Shown: piece by piece, positions 8,482-15,484 of the stretch
Position numbering within the stretch: the stretch's first letter is position 1
Layout: each line of letters opens with the position of its first letter
Translations under genes and position numbers: made by a program
The notes under the pieces: model-generated
Database searches by the model: none
Seen by the model: only the letters and a program-made list of their open reading frames with translations
What the model was told of the DNA's origin: nothing
Source of the DNA: Promineifilum sp019695075
GTDB lineage: Bacteria; Chloroflexota; Anaerolineae; Promineifilales; Promineifilaceae
Direction: 5' to 3'
DNA length: 64,000 nt
Assembly: GCA_026129185.1 (NCBI GenBank)
Contig: JAHCIO010000011.1
Coordinates: 1-64,000, forward strand

Positions 8482-8851
8482 GGACAACCGCTTTGTCGCC
8501 GATGCCGTGGACGGACTGTTGGGCACCTACGACGACATCCGGCTGGTCGGCGTGGCCGCCACCGGCGAAGAGGCCCTGACGCACCTGCCGGCCGCGGGCG
8601 TCGATATCGTCCTGATCGACCTGGCCTTGCCGGGCATGAACGGCATCGACCTTATCGCCGCCCTGCGCCGGGCGCGGCCGGAGTTACCCTGCGTCATCCT
8701 CTCGGCCCACCGCGAGGATAACTACATCACTCAGGCCCTCGCGGCCGGCGCGCGCGGCTACATCACCAAGGAACTGCCCCTGGCCATCGCCGAAGGCATC
8801 GAGCGGGTGGTGACGGGCGAGGTGTATCTGAGTCCGGACTTGGTGCGGTAG
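8459..8851 (+). CDS. NarL-type response regulator ending after the receiver domain
   Basis: A 130-residue receiver domain. The acidic pair is at Glu8/Asp9, the phospho-acceptor is Asp54 (VLIDLALPG), and a switch lysine lies in YITKELP near 103. Strand and helix pattern match NarL/FixJ receivers, and the last residues (GEVYLSPDLVR) are the segment that normally leads into a LuxR-type HTH. Here a stop follows at once, in a heptamer repeat array, with an insertion sequence 65 bp further on. No HTH fragment is found between the array and the next gene. Either this is a genuine single-domain regulator acting by protein contact, or it lost its DNA-binding domain. Confidence 0.85.
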   Translation: MINVFLVEDNRFVADAVDGLLGTYDDIRLVGVAATGEEALTHLPAAGVDIVLIDLALPGMNGIDLIAALRRARPELPCVILSAHREDNYITQALAAGARGYITKELPLAIAEGIERVVTGEVYLSPDLVR

Positions 8852-8915
8852 CCGACAGCCGACCGCCGACCACGGACGACGGACAGCAGCCTACCCCCCT
8901 CACTGACCACTGGCC
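8852..8915. repeat. GCCGACC/GGACGAC heptamer array with IS target site
   Basis: The spacer consists of degenerate 7-bp words (GCCGACA, GCCGACC, ACGGACG, ACGGACA, then CCACTGG types). Its last 11 bases, GACCACTGGCC, are the left target duplication of the adjacent insertion sequence. The array resumes on the other side of the element at 10088. Confidence 0.7.
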
Positions 8916-10087
8916 TAGCTACCTGACACAAAATCAGGTGAAGTAAGGCACCTGCCTGAAAGAAGCAGGCAGGTTATTGATGAGACACCTTTCCAACATA
9001 TCGTAGCCGATGCGGAAGATGCTGAGGTCACGCCGGTCAATCCGGTCGACCAGATGACGGTCGCCACGCTTGATGACCGCCGAACCAAAGGCCACGACCC
9101 AGACATAGAGCAAGGCGACGACCAACGTCAAGCGCGAGAGGCGTAGGAAGTGACGCAGGTGACTCTGTTGCAACTCAACGCCATGACGTTTGAAATCGCC
9201 AAACATCTCTTCAATCCAGGCGCGTACCTTGTACTGCTGAAGGGTTTGACGGGCAGAAGGCAAATTGGTGGCCAGCAACCAGGGCTGCTTTTCACCCTGA
9301 CGCCAATAGGCCAGGAAGTTACAGGGCAGACGGTTCTGCTCAGTGAGTTCGATAGCCGACAACCAACACTGTTGGCCGGGGTGGTCGAGAAGGGTTCCCA
9401 CGCGCTGCCAGGGCTGGTCAGGGTGCGAGCGATACAGGTGGCTGCCTTTCTGACGCAGCACGTAGAACCAGCCCCACTTTTCCAATTGCGCCTGTAAGGG
9501 GGTGAATTCACTGTCACCGGTGAGGACGACCATCACTTGGGGCGGCATCAGACGCTGCACGTAACCTAGCAGCGCGACTTGCTTCCCTCCTGAACTATGT
9601 CCTTTGGCCACCCGCACCCACGTCCAGGCGATAGGTAACGCTCGTCGTCGATACGCCAGAGCAACCATCAACAATTGATGGCTTTGGGCGACCTGGGTGG
9701 CATCTATGATCAGGCGAACCTGGCCGCTGCTGGCCGCGGCCTGCAACAGGGCCGTCATGGTCGACTCGTACCAGGCGCGTACCCTTACCGCGCCATTAGC
9801 CAGAAAGCGGCTTAGCCGGCGACTATTACTGGCCCGTTTCGCCCGGCCTGAAATCTTGTTCGCCACCTTGGCCGTATTCACCGTCCGGCCGAGGTAGATG
9901 CCGGTCATGAACCAAGCCAATACGCGTTGCCGATAGACGTGGCCCGTCGGGACGATATGTTGAATTTGAGCGAGCATTGTATGATATGTGCGGATGACAG
10001 TCATGGCTTTACCTGTTTGGTGAGATTGTCACTTTCAACTGTAACAGGTTCTTTGGCTGTCATCCTCCTTTTTGTGTCAGGTAGCTA
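8916..10087. mobile_element. Complete IS4-like insertion sequence, 1172 bp
   Basis: Perfect 18-bp terminal inverted repeats (TAGCTACCTGACACAAAA) bound the element. The 11-bp sequence GACCACTGGCC is directly repeated at 8905-8915 and 10088-10098 as the target duplication. One transposase gene fills the element. The same left 45 bp and right 53 bp recur at 54526 and 56540 around different DNA, showing that the ends are functional. Intact repeats, duplication and open frame indicate a recent insertion. Confidence 0.93.
8934..10004 (-). CDS. IS4-family DDE transposase
   Basis: A 356-residue transposase. First acidic residue: Asp near 99 in RLIIDATQVAQ. Second: Asp in VVLTGDSEFTPLQ. Third: Glu in VRAWIEEMFGDFKRHG, matching the Y-(2)-R-(3)-E-(6)-K pattern of IS4-group enzymes. 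Length fits compact IS4 relatives. The last nine codons lie within the left terminal 45 bp that is also conserved in the cargo element. The frame is intact, so it could act in trans on that element. The exact IS4 subgroup cannot be assigned by eye. Confidence 0.9.
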   Translation of the reverse strand: MTVIRTYHTMLAQIQHIVPTGHVYRQRVLAWFMTGIYLGRTVNTAKVANKISGRAKRASNSRRLSRFLANGAVRVRAWYESTMTALLQAAASSGQVRLIIDATQVAQSHQLLMVALAYRRRALPIAWTWVRVAKGHSSGGKQVALLGYVQRLMPPQVMVVLTGDSEFTPLQAQLEKWGWFYVLRQKGSHLYRSHPDQPWQRVGTLLDHPGQQCWLSAIELTEQNRLPCNFLAYWRQGEKQPWLLATNLPSARQTLQQYKVRAWIEEMFGDFKRHGVELQQSHLRHFLRLSRLTLVVALLYVWVVAFGSAVIKRGDRHLVDRIDRRDLSIFRIGYDMLERCLINNLPASFRQVPYFT

Positions 10088-10109
10088 GACCACTGGCCAC
10101 TCCCACCTG

Positions 10110-11240
10110 CTACTCCCTCATCCCCTCCGGCACGGCCGCCAGCGCTTCGTCCGGCAGCACGTAGCTCGTCCGCAGCCGCTCATCGCCCCAGTCGAGCATG
10201 TCGGCGAAGCGCCAGGGCAAGACCTCGACGGCGAAGATCTCCTGCACGCCCTCCTCAAAGCGCAGGAAGCCTACCGTCCGGCCATCGCGCACGTCCACGA
10301 CCCAGACGCCGCAGGTGCGCTCTTCCAGCCGCTCCACCAGCGGGATGCCGCTGAAGGTGGCGCTCTCGCGCACCTGGCTCAGGCCGATGAAGGCCAGCGG
10401 GCCATAGAAGCTCAGCCCGCGCGTGAAGCCGGGCAGCGTGGCCACCGTCTGCCACGCGCCGCCGCGGACGTTGGCCAACGCCAAACTGCCCTGCCCCGAT
10501 TCCAGCAGCCACAGCCGCCGGTCGTACCAGCGCGGCGAATGGGGCATCGACAGCCCGCGCAGCAGGACGCGGTTGGTGGGCACTTCCATCAGCAGCCCGC
10601 CGTTGGCTTTGTTGGCCCGCCAGCCGCCGGGCGTGTCCGTCTCGCCCAGCAGAGTGACGAACTGCGGCCGGCCGTCGAGCATGGCCAGGCCGTTGAGGTG
10701 GCAGCGGTCTTCGGGGGCCAGGGCGCTCAGGTGCGGCGGACGCCAACGGGGGTGGAAGCTGTGGTCGGCATCGAGCGTACACAGGCAGCCGAAGCGCGTG
10801 TTGACCAGCCAGAGCTGCCCGTCGCCCGCCCAGGCCATCTCGTGGATGTCGATGTCGCCGGTCACATGGACGCGGCGCGGCAGGTAGGCGGCGTCGTGCT
10901 TGCCGGCCGGCTCCATCTTGCGGGCCACGGCGGGCATGTTGCGGTAGTTCCAGACGGTGTTCTGGCCGCCGATGGCCAGCCGGGCGGCGTCGGCGGCGAT
11001 GCCCATCGGCTTGCCAAAGGCGCGGAAGTGGGTGTTGACCGTGCCCGTGCTCTCGTCCCAGCGCACGAGGATCACCTTGCCGGCCTGATAGGTGCTGACG
11101 GCCAGGCTGATGCCCGCGGCGCGCAGGACTTCGCCAAAGGTGCTGGTGTAAACGCTGCGCAGGGGATCGGGCCGGGGCGCGTCGTCGGCCGCGGGCGGCG
11201 CGGGGGCGGTTGGGTCGAGAATCGGGGTGTCGTCGCTCAT
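10110..11240 (-). CDS. TIGR03032/DUF4915-like beta-propeller protein
   Basis: A 376-residue protein. The start at 11240 (MSDDTPILD) is chosen because a TATACT box lies six bases before it and the frame further upstream is repetitive, low-complexity sequence. The body shows the TIGR03032 pattern: LAVSTYQAGKVILV near the N-terminus, HFRAFGKPMGIA, WLVNTRFGCLCTLD, HLNGLAM, SMPHSPRWYDRRLWLLESG, LPGFTRGLSFYGPLAFIGLSQVRES. Repeated WLVN/LWLL strand motifs suggest a beta-propeller. There is no signal peptide, so it is cytoplasmic. Function is unknown. Its stop lies inside a GGGATGAGGGAGTAG heptamer tract. Confidence 0.8.
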   Translation of the reverse strand: MSDDTPILDPTAPAPPAADDAPRPDPLRSVYTSTFGEVLRAAGISLAVSTYQAGKVILVRWDESTGTVNTHFRAFGKPMGIAADAARLAIGGQNTVWNYRNMPAVARKMEPAGKHDAAYLPRRVHVTGDIDIHEMAWAGDGQLWLVNTRFGCLCTLDADHSFHPRWRPPHLSALAPEDRCHLNGLAMLDGRPQFVTLLGETDTPGGWRANKANGGLLMEVPTNRVLLRGLSMPHSPRWYDRRLWLLESGQGSLALANVRGGAWQTVATLPGFTRGLSFYGPLAFIGLSQVRESATFSGIPLVERLEERTCGVWVVDVRDGRTVGFLRFEEGVQEIFAVEVLPWRFADMLDWGDERLRTSYVLPDEALAAVPEGMRE

Positions 11241-11246
11241 GACGAC

Positions 11247-11252
11247 AGTATA
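11247..11252 (-). promoter_or_regulatory. TATACT -10 box directly before a start codon (leaderless type)
   Basis: GGCTATACT on the minus strand is followed after six bases by the ATG of the TIGR03032-like gene. This spacing places the transcription start at or next to the initiator codon, implying a leaderless mRNA. Confidence 0.5.
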
Positions 11253-11272
11253 GCCGCCCGCCGCTGCTGGGA

Positions 11273-12967
11273 CTAGGGGACGGCCGCCGGCGACTGATCG
11301 CGGTGACAGGTCATGACCACCCGCGTGCCCTGGCCGGGCGATGACAGCACGTCCAGCGTGGCCCCGACGGCTTCGGCCCGTTCGCGCGCGCCCAGCAGGC
11401 CAAAATGGCCCGCCATGACAAGCTCGCCGGTTCGGTCGGCAGCGAAGCCGATGCCGTCGTCGGCAACGGTCAATGTCGCCCGGTCGGCGGCGAAGTCGAG
11501 CGTCATGGCGGCATGGCCGGCGCGGGCGTGGCGGCCGACGTTGCGCAGCGCCTCCTGGGCCACGCGATAGGCCGCCAACTCCACCGCCGGCGGCCACCGG
11601 CACGGCGTCCCCCCGGCGGCGAACGTCACCGGAAGGCCCAGCGCCGTCGTCATGTCGCGGGCCAGCAGTTCCAGCGCCGGCACGAGGCCCAGGTCATCGA
11701 GGTAGCTCGGCCGCAGGTCGCGCGTCAGGCGGCGCAGATCGGCGATGGTGTCCGTCGTCAGCCGCGCCATCTCGCCCAATTGCGCCGTCAGGGCCACGTC
11801 CGCGGCCGTTTCCGCCAGTTGGATGCGCTGGTTGAGGACGATGAGCGACTGGATGGTGTCGTCGTGCAGCTCGCGGGCCAGGCGGCGGCGCTCCTCCTCC
11901 TGCCCTTGCGTCAGCGCGCCGAGGTAATCGCGCAAACCCTGTTGCGCCCCCCGCAGCCGCCGGGCCATCAGCACCAGCTCGCCCTGCAAGCCACGGATCT
12001 CGCCGATGCCGCCCACGGGCCGGGTCACGGCCTCGAAGTCGCCCCGGCCGAGGGCCGTCGTGCGCGCGGCCAGGTCGCGCAGTGGACGCACCACCTGACG
12101 CGCGCCAAACCACAGCGTCGCCAGAGCCATGGCCAGCACCGGCAGCAGCAGGAACGGGGCCAACTCCGTCCACCGCAGCATCGGGTCGGTCACCTCGCGC
12201 CACGGCTCCTCGACCACCAGCGCCCAGCCCACGGGATTCACCGGCGTGTGACTGATGACGTGCTCATCGTTGCCCACGTCGAGGAAGGTCGTGCCGATCT
12301 CGCCGCGCAGCGCCTCAGCCACGCCGGGATGAGCACTCACCGGCCCGCTGTGGCTGCTCTCGCCGATCTGGAAAAGCGTCGTGCCGTCCGGGGCGATCAG
12401 GTAGGCGACGGTATGGTCGCCGGGCAGGATGATGCGGCCGAGCGCATCGCGGGCAATCGCCGCCGGGTCGAAGACGCCCACGGCCGCGCCGCTGCTGGCT
12501 GTCCGGGCGACGATGGGCATCAGCGGCCCACCGCCGCGCGGGTCGGCCATCAGCGGCCGGAATTGCGCCCCGCCGGCCGCGTCTGCTGGCGGAAAATCGG
12601 TTGCGCGTAAGTTCGCCGCCGCCCACCAGGCGGCGTCGCTGACCGCCGCCGGCGCGCCGTCCGGCCCAAAGACGGCCAGGGCCACAAAGTCGCCGGCGAA
12701 CGAAGCGCTGTCGGCCAGAGCGACGGCCGGCGGGGCATGCTCGGCATGGCGGGCCAGACTGACCACCGTCGCCGCGCGCCGTTGCAACTGCTCCTCCATC
12801 GACAGCGCCGCGGCGCGGGTGGCCCGCTCGTCGCGCTCGCCGACCATCTGGCGCATCGCCCGCTGGTGCAGGGCCAGCCCGCCCGCGGCGACGGCGATCA
12901 GCGCCAGCGTCAGCGGCAGGACGACGAAGAGCAGCAGTTGGACGGGCAGGTTGCGGATGCGGCTCAT
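11273..12967 (-). CDS. Membrane histidine kinase with extracytoplasmic sensor, HAMP and HisKA_3
   Basis: A 564-residue kinase. A hydrophobic helix at ~9-30 and another at ~275-297 flank an extracytoplasmic region resembling a double-Cache sensor (HTVAYLIAPDGTTLFQ, HVISHTPVNPVGWALVVEEPW). HAMP follows (ARQVVRPLRDLAARTTALGRGDF). The HisKA_3 helix EEERRRLARELHDDTIQSL has phospho-acceptor His368. The ATPase domain shows AYRVAQEALRNVGRHARA and VADDGIGFA. The start overlaps the stop of the upstream regulator by 4 bp (ATGA), so the two form one unit with the regulator first. It probably senses a small extracellular ligand. Confidence 0.9.
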   Translation of the reverse strand: MSRIRNLPVQLLLFVVLPLTLALIAVAAGGLALHQRAMRQMVGERDERATRAAALSMEEQLQRRAATVVSLARHAEHAPPAVALADSASFAGDFVALAVFGPDGAPAAVSDAAWWAAANLRATDFPPADAAGGAQFRPLMADPRGGGPLMPIVARTASSGAAVGVFDPAAIARDALGRIILPGDHTVAYLIAPDGTTLFQIGESSHSGPVSAHPGVAEALRGEIGTTFLDVGNDEHVISHTPVNPVGWALVVEEPWREVTDPMLRWTELAPFLLLPVLAMALATLWFGARQVVRPLRDLAARTTALGRGDFEAVTRPVGGIGEIRGLQGELVLMARRLRGAQQGLRDYLGALTQGQEEERRRLARELHDDTIQSLIVLNQRIQLAETAADVALTAQLGEMARLTTDTIADLRRLTRDLRPSYLDDLGLVPALELLARDMTTALGLPVTFAAGGTPCRWPPAVELAAYRVAQEALRNVGRHARAGHAAMTLDFAADRATLTVADDGIGFAADRTGELVMAGHFGLLGARERAEAVGATLDVLSSPGQGTRVVMTCHRDQSPAAVP

Positions 12968-13599
12968 GCGTCCGGCGCGGCCAGCAGCCCCAGGGCCATG
13001 GCGCGCGTAACCGCTTCGGTGCGCGTCGCCGCCTGGAGCTTGCCGTAGATGTGGGCCAGGTGGCCCTGGACGGTGCGGTCGCTGATGAAAAGCTGGGCGC
13101 TGATGGCCTTATTGGTGTAGCCGCGGGCGGCCAGAGCCAGCACCTCCAGCTCGCGCTCCGAGAGCGGCTCGTAGGCCGCCTCGCGGGCCACGGCGCGGGC
13201 GCGGATGGCCGGGTCGAGTACCTGCTGGCCCTCGAAGACGTCGCGCACGGCCTGAACCATCTCGTCCGGCGCGGCCGTCTTGAGCACATAGCCGTTGGCC
13301 CCGGCGGCCAGCCCGGCGGAGACATAGGGGTCGTCGTCGTAGGCGGTCAGGATGAGCACACCGATCGTGGGGTGGTTGGCGCGACACCAGTGGGCGACCT
13401 CGATGCCGGTCGCGCGGGGCATCTGGATGTCGAGCACGGCGACATCCGGCCGGTGCTCAGCGATGAGGCGGCGGGCGGCGGCGCCATCATCGGCCTCGGC
13501 CACCACGCGCAGGTCGGCCGCCCGCTCCAGGAATTGGCGGATGCCGGCGCGAACAACGCTGTGGTCGTCGGCCAGAAGGATGCGAATGGTCGCCGTCAT
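12964..13599 (-). CDS. LuxR/NarL-family response regulator
   Basis: A 211-residue two-domain regulator. Receiver: Asp11/Asp12, phospho-acceptor Asp57 (VAVLDIQMP), switch Lys in YVLKTA. The HTH_LuxR region at ~145-205 contains LSERELEVLALAARGYTNKAI followed by FISDRTVQGHLAHIYGKL. It is the cognate partner of the overlapping Cache/HAMP kinase, and unlike the regulator at 8.5 kb it keeps its DNA-binding domain. The ATG at 13599 is the one where receiver homology starts; the 32 extra codons upstream lack family similarity. Confidence 0.92.
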   Translation of the reverse strand: MTATIRILLADDHSVVRAGIRQFLERAADLRVVAEADDGAAARRLIAEHRPDVAVLDIQMPRATGIEVAHWCRANHPTIGVLILTAYDDDPYVSAGLAAGANGYVLKTAAPDEMVQAVRDVFEGQQVLDPAIRARAVAREAAYEPLSERELEVLALAARGYTNKAISAQLFISDRTVQGHLAHIYGKLQAATRTEAVTRAMALGLLAAPDA

Positions 13600-13759
13600 G
13601 GGGCCATACCTTAGCGACAAAGCCGGCGGCGTGCAAGCGCCGGCAATACGCCAGGAGGAAGCGCCCGGCGTCGTCGTCAACATGCCCCTCGTCACCTGGC
13701 CGGGCAGCAGTCGCTAAGAAATAGGCCAATCGGCGCTGCCGGCCGCGCCCGCCGGCAGC

Positions 13760-13765
13760 TATGCT
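13760..13765 (+). promoter_or_regulatory. TATGCT -10-like box for the DUF1573 trio
   Basis: AGCTATGCTAGG lies 34 bp before the first start codon of the cluster, which is preceded by an AGGAGA ribosome site. The spacing gives a short ordinary leader. Confidence 0.4.
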
Positions 13766-13798
13766 AGGGTCAACTTCGCAAATTAGGAGACACACGCA

Positions 13799-14374
13799 AT
13801 GGCACAGGCAACTGCTCGTCGCAAGCACACCGAGAAATCCACGGGATCGGAGACGCTGCTGGCCCTGGGGGCAGTGGGCCTGCTCCTGCTACTCATCGGC
13901 GTGGGGCTGGCCTATACCCGGCGCGATCGGGCCAACGTCGCCGCCGGCCAGTTCCCCGGCGAGGTCATCGCCACGGAGCGCCCCCTGGTGGCCGTCCATG
14001 ACATGGGCGCGGGCGCGCCCATCCCCTTCCTGCCCAAGGACGGGCCGCAGCCGGCCGTCGATGTGCCGGCAACCTTCTACGACTTCGGCCGCGTCGGGGC
14101 CAGGGACGTCGTGACGCGCACCTTCCTGGTGCGCAACACCGGCGACGCGCCCCTGACCATCAGCCGCGCCTACACGACGTGCGGTTGCACCACGGCCAAC
14201 ATCAGCGCCTCGGTCATTCCCCCCGGCCAGGCAGCCACGGTCGAGCTCATCTTCGACGCCGGCTTCCACGATGCCGCTGGACAGACCGTTCGCCGCGGCG
14301 TCATCCTGGAGAACAACGACCCGGAGCAGCCGCAGGCCGAGATCTGGGTGCAGGCCGACGTGGCCACCAACTAG
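13799..14374 (+). CDS. Membrane-anchored DUF1573 protein
   Basis: A 191-residue protein with a single transmembrane helix at ~19-40 after a basic N-terminus and an exported domain. The DUF1573 immunoglobulin-like fold runs from ~88: FYDFGRVGARDVVTRTFLVRNTG, then TTCGCTT with Cys128 and Cys130, and a final LENNDPEQPQAEI. The paired cysteines are conserved in this family and may form a redox or metal site; no activity is proven. An AGGAGA site supports the ATG. It heads a three-gene cluster with a PCYCGC lipoprotein and a second DUF1573 lipoprotein on the same strand, separated by 10 and 67 bp. Confidence 0.87.
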   Translation: MAQATARRKHTEKSTGSETLLALGAVGLLLLLIGVGLAYTRRDRANVAAGQFPGEVIATERPLVAVHDMGAGAPIPFLPKDGPQPAVDVPATFYDFGRVGARDVVTRTFLVRNTGDAPLTISRAYTTCGCTTANISASVIPPGQAATVELIFDAGFHDAAGQTVRRGVILENNDPEQPQAEIWVQADVATN

Positions 14375-14384
14375 GACAGCCGCC

Positions 14385-14933
14385 ATGAACGCCAGCCGGA
14401 AGATCACCATGCACCGCCTGCCCACTCTAGTTGCCGCCGTCGTCCTGCTCAACGCGCTGCTGGCCGCCTGCGCCATCCCGCCGGAGGAACTGGCCACAGC
14501 GCCACACACCATGTCTGGCGCAATGACGAGCACGGCCACGCCCGTGTCCGATCCCAACCACGACCATCCCCTGGCCGCGCTGGACGGCATGCCCGCTGAG
14601 GTGCAGGCCGCCGACGCCCGCACCCAGGACGCCTACCGCTTCGCCGCCGCCAACCGCGCCGCGGCCGAGTCCGTACCCTGCTACTGCGGCTGCGTCGGGC
14701 TGGGGCACGTGACTTCCTATGACTGCTACGTGGCCGGCGAGACCGCCGCTGGCGCGCTGTCGTTCGACCTCCACGCCGCCAATTGCACCGTCTGCGTCGA
14801 TATCACCCACGACCAGATGCGGCTGATGGACGCCGGCCTGCCCCCGGAGACGATCCGCGGTTACATCGATAGTCACTACGCGAAGTTCGGGCCGCCGACG
14901 CCCATGCGGGATGATTCGGCCGGAGGGCGTTAA
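14385..14933 (+). CDS. PCYCGC-motif lipoprotein
   Basis: A 182-residue protein. A lipobox LLAAC places the lipidated Cys at residue 29. The hallmark PCYCGC spans 98-103. Further cysteines are at 114 (YDCY) and a CxxC at 134-137 (NCTVC). The remainder (AADARTQDAYRFAAANR... DMPPETI-like LPPETIRGYID) fits the PCYCGC family, small exported cysteine-rich proteins of unknown function. A nearer ATG at 14409 could also serve. Co-location with two CGC-bearing DUF1573 proteins suggests a shared extracytoplasmic thiol or metal-related task (inference). Confidence 0.87.
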   Translation: MNASRKITMHRLPTLVAAVVLLNALLAACAIPPEELATAPHTMSGAMTSTATPVSDPNHDHPLAALDGMPAEVQAADARTQDAYRFAAANRAAAESVPCYCGCVGLGHVTSYDCYVAGETAAGALSFDLHAANCTVCVDITHDQMRLMDAGLPPETIRGYIDSHYAKFGPPTPMRDDSAGGR

Positions 14934-14958
14934 CCGGCGTGGCCAAGAACGCGATTAT

Positions 14959-14976
14959 GCGATTCGGGAGAATCGC
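14959..14976. repeat. GCGATTC-GGGA-GAATCGC hairpin
   Basis: A 7-bp stem with a 4-base loop, followed by GCCAC. It lies between the PCYCGC gene and the second DUF1573 gene, just before the latter's ribosome site, and belongs to the same family as the tandem array near 51.3 kb. Confidence 0.75.
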
Positions 14977-15000
14977 GCCACTTTAGGTAGGAAACTTACG

Positions 15001-15426
15001 ATGCGCATGATTGTTGCTTTGCTCTTGCTCCTCCTGCTGGCCGCCTGTGGCGGCGGCGCGACCGAACCGGCCGCCCCCGCCGCCACGGCCGCGCCCGTTC
15101 TCGCTCTGGAGACAACCACCCTGCCTCTCGGCGACGTGCCCAACGGCGACATCGTCACACGTGACGTCGTCGTGCGCAACACCGGCGGCGCGCCGCTGGT
15201 CGTCGAATCGGTCATCGCCTCCTGCGGCTGCACCACAGCCACGCTCGACCCCATGACCATCCCCCCCAACGCCACGGCCACCCTCCACATTACCTTCGAC
15301 TCCGGCGCCCACGGCCCGGACTTGCGCGGCGAATTGCTGCGACAGGTGACTTTGCTCAGCAACGACCCCGCTCAACCAGAAGCCACCGTCGAATTGACGG
15401 CCAATATCACCGATCCCACCTCGTAA
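15001..15426 (+). CDS. DUF1573 lipoprotein
   Basis: A 141-residue lipoprotein: lipobox LLAAC with Cys16, a Pro/Ala-rich tether to ~35, then a DUF1573 domain (LPLGDVPNGDIVTRDVVVRNTG, ASCGCTT with Cys75 and Cys77, LLSNDPAQPEATVEL). Its domain is the closest local relative of the protein encoded at 13.8 kb, so the two arose by duplication with different membrane anchors. A second ATG two codons later is possible; GGTAGGAAACTTACG precedes the first. It closes the trio. Confidence 0.87.
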   Translation: MRMIVALLLLLLLAACGGGATEPAAPAATAAPVLALETTTLPLGDVPNGDIVTRDVVVRNTGGAPLVVESVIASCGCTTATLDPMTIPPNATATLHITFDSGAHGPDLRGELLRQVTLLSNDPAQPEATVELTANITDPTS

Positions 15427-15472
15427 GAGCCAGTGGACAGTGGCCGGTGATCGGCTGGCCGCCGACCACTGC

Positions 15473-15478
15473 TATAAT
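15473..15478 (+). promoter_or_regulatory. TATAAT -10 box directly before a start codon (leaderless type)
   Basis: GCTATAAT is followed after six bases by the ATG of the GH113-like gene, with no Shine-Dalgarno sequence between. It sits at the end of a CAGTGGA/CCGACCA heptamer tract. Confidence 0.55.
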
Positions 15479-15484
15479 ACATCC

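Noticed and set aside
10110..11603. Longer 497-codon start for the TIGR03032-like protein
   Set aside because: The extra ~120 residues are Arg/Gly-rich, overlap the end of the kinase gene antisense-like in composition, and lie upstream of the TATACT box and natural start.
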